DNA from: Pseudomonadota bacterium
GTDB taxonomy: Bacteria; Pseudomonadota; Gammaproteobacteria; CAMYNG01
Assembly: GCA_020347585.1 (NCBI GenBank)
Contig: CP070733.1
Span: 459,332-474,591 of the forward strand
Direction: 5' to 3'
DNA: 15,260 nt
Shown here: positions 6,776 through 13,676 of the stretch, piece by piece
How positions within the stretch are numbered: position 1 is the first letter of the stretch
Layout of the letters: each line of letters starts with the position of its first letter
The notes under the pieces: model-generated
The model's database searches: none
Told to the model about the DNA's origin: nothing
What the model saw: the letters and a program-made list of their open reading frames with translations, nothing else
Program-made: the position numbers and the translations under genes

Positions 6776-8041
6776 ATGTCAAAGTCAACACAACCGGCCG
6801 CCCCCGGCTGCGATGAATACGATCCTAATTCACTAAGCGTGAGCGAGGCACACACGCGCATCATGGAACTCGCTGTTCCGGTGGACGGCGAGGAGCAGTT
6901 GCTGATCCGCGAGGCGCTTGGCCGCGTGCTGGCCAGCGACGTCATCTCACCACTCGATGTGCCGCCCTACCCCAACTCGGCGATGGACGGCTACGCAGTG
7001 CGTAGCGCGGATCTTCCCGCCGACGGCACTTCAACGCTGCAGGTGATCGGCACCTCCTGGGCCGGCGATCCGTTCACCGGTGAGGTGGGGCAAAGCCAGT
7101 GCGTGCGCATCATGACAGGGGCGAAAATGGCGAACGGCAGCGACACGGTGATCATGCAGGAGCATGTCGAGCACAGCGACGATGCAATACGCATCGGGCC
7201 CGGCCACCGCGCCGGTCAGAACGTGCGCCATCCCGGCGAGGACATCAAGCAGGGCAGCGCGGTGCTCGCCGCCGGCACGAAAATAGACCCGGCTGAACTG
7301 GGCGTGCTTGCCTCGCTTGGTATTGCAGAGGTCACGGTGCGCCGGCGTCTGCGCGTGGCATTCTTTTCCACCGGAGACGAGTTGCGCCCCGTGGGTGAGC
7401 CGTTGCGGGACGGCCAGATTTACGACAGCAACCGCTACACCCTGTACGGCATGCTGACGCGCCTCGATGTGGAACTCGTCGATATGGGCGTGATTCGCGA
7501 TCAGCGCGAGGCGGTCGAGGCGGCCTTTCGCGAAGCGGGCAACACGGCAGACGTTGTCATCACCTCGGGCGGCGTGTCGGTGGGCGATGCCGATTATGTA
7601 AAGGAAACCGTGGATAGGATCGGCGAGGTAGGATTCTGGAAGATCGCCATGAAGCCGGGCAAGCCGCTTGCCTTCGGTAAGGTAGGCGACGCGGTGTTCT
7701 TCGGCCTGCCGGGCAACCCGGTGTCGGTGATGGCTACCTTTTGCCAACTGGTTGCCCCGGCGCTGCGGCATATGACCGGCCAGCATGTCGATACCACCGT
7801 AGTGATCAAGGTGCGCTGCGAGTCACACCTCAAGAAGCGACCCGGACGGGTCGACTTTCAACGCGGTCGGCTGCGCTATGACGACAGCGGCGAACTGGTC
7901 GTCTCCAGCACGGGACTGCAGGGATCGCACGTGTTGACGTCAATGAGCAATGCCGACTGCTTTATTATTTTGCCCGCCGATCAGGGCGACGTTGAGCCAG
8001 GAAGTATCGTCGACGTACAACCGTTTGCGGGGCTCATCTAG
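6776..8041 (+). CDS. moeA: Molybdopterin molybdenumtransferase MoeA
   Basis: A 421-residue enzyme that inserts molybdate into adenylated molybdopterin, the step before MobA. Recognisable segments are EALGRVLASDV, PPYPNSAMDGYAV (active-site loop), RIMTGAKMANGSDTVIMQE (in parts RIMTGA and DTVIMQE), FFSTGDEL, YDSNRYTL, TSGGVSVGDADYVK, KPGKPLAFG and FGLPGNPVSVM, followed by the C-terminal domain IV. The frame also offers ATG 6716, adding 20 residues that look non-conserved (MPGAPAAAITRTNT...). I prefer 6776, where the product begins MSKSTQPAAPGCDEYDPN; neither start has a good Shine-Dalgarno, so the start is the least certain part. Together with mobA and mobB this forms a molybdenum cofactor block, without moaABCDE or molybdate transport genes in the window. 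Confidence 0.94.
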   Translation: MSKSTQPAAPGCDEYDPNSLSVSEAHTRIMELAVPVDGEEQLLIREALGRVLASDVISPLDVPPYPNSAMDGYAVRSADLPADGTSTLQVIGTSWAGDPFTGEVGQSQCVRIMTGAKMANGSDTVIMQEHVEHSDDAIRIGPGHRAGQNVRHPGEDIKQGSAVLAAGTKIDPAELGVLASLGIAEVTVRRRLRVAFFSTGDELRPVGEPLRDGQIYDSNRYTLYGMLTRLDVELVDMGVIRDQREAVEAAFREAGNTADVVITSGGVSVGDADYVKETVDRIGEVGFWKIAMKPGKPLAFGKVGDAVFFGLPGNPVSVMATFCQLVAPALRHMTGQHVDTTVVIKVRCESHLKKRPGRVDFQRGRLRYDDSGELVVSSTGLQGSHVLTSMSNADCFIILPADQGDVEPGSIVDVQPFAGLI

Positions 8042-8069
8042 CCGACGCCTGCCATGCAACATCGTGGAC

Positions 8070-8099
8070 CTTGAGTTTGCCTGCCAAAAACACCAGATA
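8070..8099 (+). promoter_or_regulatory. Candidate heat-shock (sigma-32) promoter for lon
   Basis: Between moeA and lon, CTTGAG (8070-8075, inside ACCTTGAG) is followed after 15 bases by CACCAGATA (8091-8099). Compared with the sigma-32 consensus CTTGAA and CCCCATTTA, the match is 5/6 and 6/9 with normal spacing. Transcription would start near 8106, leaving a 33-base leader before ATG 8139. The call rests on consensus comparison only. Confidence 0.4.
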
Positions 8100-8138
8100 C
8101 GTCAGAGGCACGCATACCATCCGCAGGACACCTGGCCC

Positions 8139-10565
8139 ATGAGTAGCGACATCGACTCCGAACACGACGCACCATCTTCGGAAATCCTCCCGCCGGAAGG
8201 CGAATCCGGCAGCCCCGCGCGCGGCATCACCGTTGCGTCGGATATTCTGCCGACTACCCTGCACATTTTGCCCGTAACCGACCGTCCGTTCCTGCCCGCG
8301 CAGGCCATGCCGTTGTTGCTCGACGAGGCGCCGTGGATGGAAACCGTTGAGCAAATCGGCGACACCGCGCACCACATGGCGGGGCTGCTGCTGTCAGGCG
8401 CCGACGAGGCGGCCGCCAGCACCGTGGACGATTTCGCCAGCTACGGCACCGTGGTGCGCATGCACAATCCTATGCACGCCGAGGGAAAGATCCAGTTTAT
8501 CGCTGAAGGGCGCCAGCGCTTTCGTATCGTCAAGTGGCTCAGCAAGCAGGCCCCGTATGTTGCGCAGGTCGAGTACCCGGAGGAACTACAGCGCGCCGAG
8601 GATGCCGACCAGGAGAAGGCCTACGCCATGGCCATTATCTCCACGCTCAAAGAGCTGGTCACGCTCAATCCGCTATACAGTGAGGAGCTCAAAATATTCC
8701 TCGACCGCTTTAACATCAACGACCCCTCGTCGCTGAGTGATTTCGCCGCGGCACTGACCTCGGCCGAAACCGCATCGCTGCAGGACATACTCGAAACCCT
8801 GCCGGTGCTTGAGCGCATGAAAAAGGTGATCACGCTGCTCAAGAAGGAACTGGAACTGGCCAAGCTGCAGGCAAAGATCCACCGCCAGGTGGAACAAACC
8901 ATGGGCGAACAGCAGCGCAAGTTTTTCCTGCGTGAGCAACTCAAAGCAATACAGAAAGAACTTGGCATCGCCAAGGATGATCGCACCGCGGACGTCGAGC
9001 GCTTCCGCGAGCGCCTCGACGCACTGCAAGTGCCCGATGCGGCCATGCAGCGCATCAATGACGAACTGGACAAGCTCGGCATCCTGGAAACCGGCTCGCC
9101 CGAGTATTCGGTTACGCGCAGTTACCTCGACTGGATTACGGCCCTGCCATGGGGCAACTACTCCGCGGACATCCTCGACCTGGAGCACGCGCGCAAAGTG
9201 CTCGACCGCGACCACGAAGGCCTCGAGGACGTCAAGCAACGCATCGTTGAGTTTCTCGCCGTGGGCACCCTCAAGGGCGAGATCGGCGGGTCCATTCTGT
9301 TACTGGTGGGACCGCCCGGGGTAGGCAAGACATCCATCGGTCGCTCCATCGCCGACACCCTGGGACGAAAGTTCTACCGCTTTTCGCTCGGCGGCATGCG
9401 CGACGAGGCGGAGATAAAGGGACACCGGCGCACCTATATCGGTGCCATGCCGGGCAAGTTCATCCAGGCCATCAAGGATGCCGATACCTCCAACCCCGTG
9501 ATCATGCTCGACGAGATCGATAAGGTCGGCGCTTCCTTTCGTGGCGATCCCGCCTCGGCACTGCTCGAGGTTCTGGACCCGGAGCAGAACCGCGACTTTC
9601 TCGATCATTATCTCGACGTGCGCTACGACCTGTCGCGGGTGCTGTTCATATGCACCGCCAATCAACTCGACACTATTCCCGCACCGTTGCTCGACCGCAT
9701 GGAGGTCATTCGCCTGGCCGGGTACATAACCGAGGAAAAACTGCGGATTGCGAAGAAACATTTGCTGCCGCGTCGCCTGCGCGACGCCGGCGTCAAACGC
9801 GGCCAGTTGAAGCTCAGCGACGCGGCGCTGCGCCACCTGATCGAGGGTTATGCGCGCGAGGCGGGTGTGCGTGCCCTCGACAAGCAACTGGGGCGCGTGG
9901 TGCGCAAGGCGGTCGTAAAACTGGTCAGTGGCGAGAAGGGCCCGATCCGTCTCGGGATCGAGGAGATTGAGGAAAACCTCGGCAAGCCGCTGTTCGCCAA
10001 AGAGAGAATGCTGTCGGGCGTGGGGGTGGTCACTGGTTTGGCATGGACGACGATGGGAGGCGCAACCCTCAGCGTGGAGGCCACGCTGGTACATACCAAG
10101 AACCGGGGTTTCAAACTGACCGGCCAGCTCGGCGATGTGATGCGCGAGTCGGCCGAAATCGCCTACAGTTACGTTGCCTCTCACCTTGCCGACTACCGCG
10201 GTGATTCGCAATTCTTCGACGAGGCCTTCGTACACCTGCACGTACCCGAGGGCGCGACGCCCAAGGACGGCCCCAGCGCCGGCGTGACCATGGCCACCGC
10301 GCTGTTGTCGCTGGCGCGCCAGCAAAAACCTTTGCAGCCGCTCGCCATGACCGGCGAGCTAACGCTCACCGGTCAGGTACTTCCGGTGGGCGGCATTCGG
10401 GAAAAGGTGATCGCTGCGCGGCGCGCGGGAATCCGCCGCTTGATCCTGCCCGAGGCCAACCGGCGCGACTTTGATGAACTGCCTGACCACGTGCGCAAGG
10501 GGATGACGGCGCACTTCGCGGAGCATTTCAGCGATGTGGCGGCGGTTGCGTTTCGCCGCCGCTGA
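8139..10565 (+). CDS. lon: ATP-dependent protease Lon family (endopeptidase La), variant N-terminal domain
   Basis: An 808-residue AAA+ serine protease that degrades misfolded and regulatory proteins in the cytoplasm. The order is: acidic low-complexity leader (1-30), Lon substrate-binding N-domain (about 36-230), a helical coiled region (about 235-335, with FFLREQLKAIQKELG), an AAA+ module (about 350-570) and the protease domain (about 620-805). Walker A is GPPGVGKT (391-398) and Walker B IMLDEIDK (D458, E459). The catalytic dyad is S713 (DGPSAGV) and K756 (REKVIAA), 43 residues apart as in E. coli Lon. The N-domain lacks the usual LPLRD start and instead has HILPVTDRPFLPAQAMPLLL, suggesting the second Lon type found beside classical Lon in some gammaproteobacteria. 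ATG 8139 has CAGGA ten bases upstream; an upstream extension to 7950 overlaps moeA and is rejected. Confidence 0.95.
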   Translation: MSSDIDSEHDAPSSEILPPEGESGSPARGITVASDILPTTLHILPVTDRPFLPAQAMPLLLDEAPWMETVEQIGDTAHHMAGLLLSGADEAAASTVDDFASYGTVVRMHNPMHAEGKIQFIAEGRQRFRIVKWLSKQAPYVAQVEYPEELQRAEDADQEKAYAMAIISTLKELVTLNPLYSEELKIFLDRFNINDPSSLSDFAAALTSAETASLQDILETLPVLERMKKVITLLKKELELAKLQAKIHRQVEQTMGEQQRKFFLREQLKAIQKELGIAKDDRTADVERFRERLDALQVPDAAMQRINDELDKLGILETGSPEYSVTRSYLDWITALPWGNYSADILDLEHARKVLDRDHEGLEDVKQRIVEFLAVGTLKGEIGGSILLLVGPPGVGKTSIGRSIADTLGRKFYRFSLGGMRDEAEIKGHRRTYIGAMPGKFIQAIKDADTSNPVIMLDEIDKVGASFRGDPASALLEVLDPEQNRDFLDHYLDVRYDLSRVLFICTANQLDTIPAPLLDRMEVIRLAGYITEEKLRIAKKHLLPRRLRDAGVKRGQLKLSDAALRHLIEGYAREAGVRALDKQLGRVVRKAVVKLVSGEKGPIRLGIEEIEENLGKPLFAKERMLSGVGVVTGLAWTTMGGATLSVEATLVHTKNRGFKLTGQLGDVMRESAEIAYSYVASHLADYRGDSQFFDEAFVHLHVPEGATPKDGPSAGVTMATALLSLARQQKPLQPLAMTGELTLTGQVLPVGGIREKVIAARRAGIRRLILPEANRRDFDELPDHVRKGMTAHFAEHFSDVAAVAFRRR
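10539..10562. terminator. GC-only hairpin at the end of lon, between convergent lon and thioredoxin genes
   Basis: GCGGCGG (10539-10545) and CCGCCGC (10556-10562) form a 7-bp all-GC stem with a ten-base loop, ending directly before the lon stop codon. Only 12 bases separate the two convergent stop codons. No T-tract follows on either strand, so it is not a typical intrinsic terminator; arginine and alanine codons at the lon end could produce it by chance. Confidence 0.25.
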
Positions 10566-10577
10566 ACCGGTACCTCG

Positions 10578-10946
10578 TCAGGACGCCGCTTCGCCCGCAG
10601 CGATCTCCTTGTGGACCTCGGCCATATCCAGTTCGCGCGCCTTGTTGATCAGCTCTTCGAATCCGGATTTGGGCAGGGCGCCCGCTTCGGCGTAGAGAAT
10701 GACCTGCTCGCGCATGATCATCAGGGTGGGTATCGAGCGCACCTGGAAGTGACCGGCAATCTCGGTCTCCGCCTCGGTGTTCACCTTGCCGAACACGATG
10801 TCCGGATGCGCTTCGGAAACCTCGGAGAATACGGGACCGAAGGATTGACAGGGGCCACACCAAGGCGCCCAGAAGTCGATAATGACGAAATCGTTGCCGG
10901 TGATGGTTGCTTCGAAATTTTCCTTGGTCAGATCGACTGTCGCCAT
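10578..10946 (-). CDS. Thioredoxin family protein (WCGPC)
   Basis: A 122-residue cytoplasmic thioredoxin-fold protein that should reduce protein disulfides. The active site is FWAPWCGPCQ with C30 and C33; the cis-proline is P73 (SIPTLM), and VNTEAE matches the usual loop before it. Compared with E. coli TrxA (109 residues) it has a C-terminal extension after FEELINKARELD, ending EIAAGEAAS, so it may be an accessory thioredoxin; I therefore give no symbol. There is no signal peptide. The start at 10946 is supported by GGAG eight bases upstream; the frame continues to 11255 but only into the Nudix gene. It is monocistronic or follows the Nudix gene after 115 bases. Confidence 0.92.
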   Translation of the reverse strand: MATVDLTKENFEATITGNDFVIIDFWAPWCGPCQSFGPVFSEVSEAHPDIVFGKVNTEAETEIAGHFQVRSIPTLMIMREQVILYAEAGALPKSGFEELINKARELDMAEVHKEIAAGEAAS

Positions 10947-10989
10947 GTGGTTTCTCCGGTGGGCGGTGAGTGAGTCACGGGCGTCGACG

Positions 10990-11061
10990 GATACCACGCG
11001 CCGCTGGAATATTAGAGAATAATAATACACGGGCCGGAAGGATGCCACCGGCGAGGTGCGA
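10990..11061 (-). promoter_or_regulatory. Probable promoter region of the thioredoxin gene
   Basis: The 115-base gap between the Nudix gene and the thioredoxin gene contains an AT-rich patch (11010-11029) in GC-rich surroundings. On the minus strand it holds overlapping TATTAT and TAATAT hexamers usable as a -10, but no clear -35 is seen. The precise start cannot be fixed. Confidence 0.3.
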
Positions 11062-11517
11062 CTACAGTGCGTCGCGGGGATCCGGCTGCAGCAGCGGGCG
11101 CGTGCCGGTGGCGCGGTAGCGCCGGTAGTCAGCGACGATCCGCGCATGGTCGAACACCAGGTCCTCCAAGGGATCGTCCGCATAGCACAGTCGCACGTCT
11201 GCGGCGTCATCTGCGGCCTGCGGCACACCCCCGGCCTCGCCGACAAAAACCGCACTCACCGTGTGGCCGCGTGCGTCGCGCTGCGGGTCTGAGTAGCAAC
11301 CCAGCAGTGCGACCAGCTTCACCTCGAGACCGGTTTCCTCGCGCGCCTCGCGTACCGCAGCTTGCTCCAGGGTCTCACCCTTGTCGACGAAACCACCCGG
11401 CAGGGCCCAACCGTGCGGGGGGTTACGCCGCGCGATCAACACGATCGGGGTACGCGGGTGAGCGTGCAGTTCGATCACGATGTCGACGGTCAGTAGTGGC
11501 GTCTCGGGTACCGGCAT
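11062..11517 (-). CDS. Nudix hydrolase
   Basis: A 151-residue Nudix-fold pyrophosphohydrolase. The complete Nudix box runs from G42 to L64: GFVDKGE, seven residues, then REAREETGL, matching GX5EX7REUXEEXGU with metal-binding E57, E60 and E61. VVLIARRN-like PIVLIARRNPPHGWALPGG precedes it, in the position typical of ADP-ribose or nucleoside-diphosphate hydrolases, but the substrate cannot be deduced. The start at 11517 has AGGGGG six bases upstream and lies nine bases after the hslR stop, so the two genes form an operon. It could clear damaged nucleotides or ADP-ribose; that is an inference from the family. Confidence 0.9.
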   Translation of the reverse strand: MPVPETPLLTVDIVIELHAHPRTPIVLIARRNPPHGWALPGGFVDKGETLEQAAVREAREETGLEVKLVALLGCYSDPQRDARGHTVSAVFVGEAGGVPQAADDAADVRLCYADDPLEDLVFDHARIVADYRRYRATGTRPLLQPDPRDAL

Positions 11518-11526
11518 AGGCGCCCC

Positions 11527-11919
11527 CTAGTCATCCTGGCGCGCAAGGCGCATCAGTCGACGCCGTGCGCGCTTGTCGGGGCGCCGGCCGGGCGCCGGGG
11601 TCGCCCCGCGCAGCAACTTGCGTTGCTCCGCAGCCGGCGCCCGCGCCATGACGCTGTCAACGTGCTCCTCGTACAACTGCTGCGCCTGGCTGGCCGGGCC
11701 ACGGCGCTCCGCCAACGCCCTGACGGTAACCACAAAGGTTTGCTGGCCCTTGCGGATCTGCAGTTCATCGCCCACCTGCAACGGGCGCGAGGGCTTGATC
11801 CGCTGGTGGTTGATGTGAACATGGCCACCGCTGACCGCCTCGGCCGCCAGCGCACGGGTCTTGTAGAAGCGCGCCGCCCACAGCCACTTGTCGATCCGCA
11901 CCCGGTCCTGATCATTCAT
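11527..11919 (-). CDS. hslR: Heat-shock protein 15 (Hsp15), S4-domain ribosome-associated protein
   Basis: A 130-residue RNA-binding protein. The S4 domain spans about residues 7-70: RIDKWLWAARFYKTRALAAEAV, in parts RIDKWLWAARF and KTRALAAEAV, then GGHVHINHQRIKPSR and VGDELQIRKG. The C-terminal tail is strongly basic (RRPDKRARRRLMRLARQDD). In E. coli, Hsp15 binds stalled 50S subunits carrying a nascent peptidyl-tRNA and helps recycle them after heat shock. The start at 11919 has GCGGGTAG upstream at a usual distance. It is the first gene of an operon with the Nudix hydrolase and diverges from glcD across 205 bases. No convincing sigma-32 promoter was found for it. Confidence 0.92.
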   Translation of the reverse strand: MNDQDRVRIDKWLWAARFYKTRALAAEAVSGGHVHINHQRIKPSRPLQVGDELQIRKGQQTFVVTVRALAERRGPASQAQQLYEEHVDSVMARAPAAEQRKLLRGATPAPGRRPDKRARRRLMRLARQDD

Positions 11920-11968
11920 GGTTTGCTACCCGCATATCGCACCACCCCAAGGTTAACCGACCTGCGCC

Positions 11969-12013
11969 GGTTGCGCGTAGGGCTTTTGCCCGTACCGATC
12001 CTACCGCGCAACC
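11969..12013. repeat. Interrupted 13-bp inverted repeat between hslR and glcD
   Basis: The left arm GGTTGCGCG plus TAGG (11969-11981) pairs with CCTA (12000-12003) plus CGCGCAACC (12005-12013), with a single unpaired C at 12004 and an 18-base loop. A small alternative hairpin, GGGC-TTTT-GCCC (11980-11991), sits partly inside it. No T-tract follows on either strand. It lies 50-94 bases before the hslR start and just upstream of the candidate glcD promoter, so it could be an operator or an hslR leader structure. Confidence 0.55.
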
Positions 12014-12048
12014 CACAATCGCGATGCAGACACGCCTCGATCATGGTC

Positions 12049-12084
12049 TTGTCTTTTTACTTTTCCCCTTTATCTTGTATCTTG
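12049..12084 (+). promoter_or_regulatory. Candidate glcD promoter within a pyrimidine tract, with a tandem heptamer
   Basis: TTGTCT (12049-12054) and TATCTT (12071-12076), each a 4/6 match, are 16 bases apart within a pyrimidine-rich stretch. The -10 falls in the first copy of a perfect tandem heptamer, TATCTTG twice (12071-12084). A start near 12083 would leave about 40 bases to the glcD ATG. The rest of the 205-base gap between hslR and glcD holds the inverted repeat at 11969-12013 and a GGTTAACC palindrome (11951-11958); I see no gene in it. Confidence 0.4.
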
Positions 12085-12124
12085 TACCGCTACCGGTAAA
12101 CCCTCACGGAGACGTCCCACCGCC

Positions 12125-13615
12125 ATGCAGCAAAGCGAGCAGGAAACCATCGCACGGCGCATATCACGCGAGGAATTAGTGCGCGAGTTGCGCCGTTTCC
12201 TGCGTGACGATGCCGTGCTGTACGCGGCAGAAGACACGCGCCCCTACGAATGTGACGGACTCTCCGCGTACCGGCGCGTCCCGTGGCTGGTGGTGTTACC
12301 GGAAACCACCGCACAGGTGCAGCGCATCGCGCGCCTGTGTTTTGAAAACAACGTGCCGCTGGTGGCGCGCGGCGCCGGCACCGGTCTGTCCGGCGGTGCG
12401 CTGCCGCTGGAGAACGGTATACTGCTCAACCTGGCCCGGCTGTCGGGCGTGCTCGAGATCGACCCGCTCAACCGCACTGCGCGCGTCGAACCCGGCGTGC
12501 GCAACCTCGCGATCTCCGAGGCAGCCGCACCCCAGGGGCTGTACTACGCGCCTGATCCGTCGTCGCAGATCGCCTGCACCATCGGCGGCAACGTCGCCGA
12601 AAACTCGGGCGGCGTGCACTGCCTCAAGTACGGCCTTACCGTGCACAACATCCTGCAGCTAAAGGTCGTAACCATCGAAGGCGAACTGCTTACCATCGGC
12701 AGCAGCGCCTTGGATTCCCCGGGGTTCGATCTGCTTGCGCTGATGACGGGCTCGGAAGGCATGCTCGGCATCATCGTCGAGATCACCGTCAAGCTGCTGC
12801 CGCAACCCGAACGCGCCCAGGTGGTGATGGCAGCATTCGGTGACGTAACCAGCGCAGGGGCGGCGGTGGCGGAAATCATCGGCGCCGGTATCATTCCCGC
12901 TGGCCTGGAAATGATGGACAACCTCGCCATACGCGCCGCCGAGGACTTCGTGCATGCCGGCTATCCGGTCGACGTGGCAGCGATCCTGCTATGCGAACTG
13001 GACGGCACCAACGACGAGGTTTCGGAACAAATCCTGCTGGTGCGCGACCTGTTGCTGCAAGCGGGCGCGACCGAGGTGCGCACCGCGCGCGATGAACAGG
13101 AGCGTCTGCGCTTCTGGCAGGGACGCAAGGCCGCCTTCCCGGCGGTCGGGCGCATCGCCCCCGATTATTACTGCATGGATGGCACCATTCCGCGTGGCCG
13201 GCTCGCCGAGGTATTGAACCGCATCGCCGAGATGTCGCGCGAATACGAGCTGCCCGTAGCCAATGTGTTTCATGCCGGCGACGGCAACCTGCATCCATTG
13301 ATCCTGTATGACGCCAATACACCGGGTGAGCTGGAGCGCACCGAGGAACTGGGCGGCAAGATCCTCGAGTTGTGTGTCGAGGTCGGTGGCACAATCACCG
13401 GCGAGCATGGCGTGGGGGTGGAGAAGATCAACCAGATGTGCGTGCAGTTCAACGAACAGGAGCTCCAACAGTTTCACGCCCTCAAAAGTGCATTTGATGC
13501 GCGCGGCCTGCTCAACCCCGGCAAGGCCATTCCGACCCTGGCGCGCTGCGCCGAGTTCGGCGCCATGCACGTACATCACGGCAAATTGCCGCACCCGGAA
13601 CTGGAGCGTTTCTGA
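12125..13615 (+). CDS. glcD: Glycolate oxidase FAD subunit GlcD
   Basis: A 496-residue flavoprotein, close in length to E. coli GlcD (499). It oxidises glycolate (or D-lactate) to glyoxylate and passes electrons via GlcE and GlcF to the membrane. The PCMH FAD-binding domain spans about residues 40-230: PLVARGAGTGLSGGALP, RVEPGVRN, PDPSSQIACTIGGN and NSGGVHCLKYG are all present, then TGSEGMLGII. The C-terminal substrate domain shows VFHAGDGNLHPLI and TGEHGVGVEK. The start at 12125 has GGAG 13 bases upstream, slightly far. glcE follows after 61 bases. A D-lactate dehydrogenase role is possible from the fold alone, but the glcE partner favours glycolate. Confidence 0.94.
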   Translation: MQQSEQETIARRISREELVRELRRFLRDDAVLYAAEDTRPYECDGLSAYRRVPWLVVLPETTAQVQRIARLCFENNVPLVARGAGTGLSGGALPLENGILLNLARLSGVLEIDPLNRTARVEPGVRNLAISEAAAPQGLYYAPDPSSQIACTIGGNVAENSGGVHCLKYGLTVHNILQLKVVTIEGELLTIGSSALDSPGFDLLALMTGSEGMLGIIVEITVKLLPQPERAQVVMAAFGDVTSAGAAVAEIIGAGIIPAGLEMMDNLAIRAAEDFVHAGYPVDVAAILLCELDGTNDEVSEQILLVRDLLLQAGATEVRTARDEQERLRFWQGRKAAFPAVGRIAPDYYCMDGTIPRGRLAEVLNRIAEMSREYELPVANVFHAGDGNLHPLILYDANTPGELERTEELGGKILELCVEVGGTITGEHGVGVEKINQMCVQFNEQELQQFHALKSAFDARGLLNPGKAIPTLARCAEFGAMHVHHGKLPHPELERF

Positions 13616-13676
13616 GCGGCGCAGCCTGCCCGCAACACTGCACAGGCGCAACACCTCAGGCGCAGGACCTTGATGC

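Noticed and set aside
9300..10325. 341-residue open frame on the minus strand inside lon
   Set aside because: It mirrors Lon codons exactly and shows no domain or Shine-Dalgarno.
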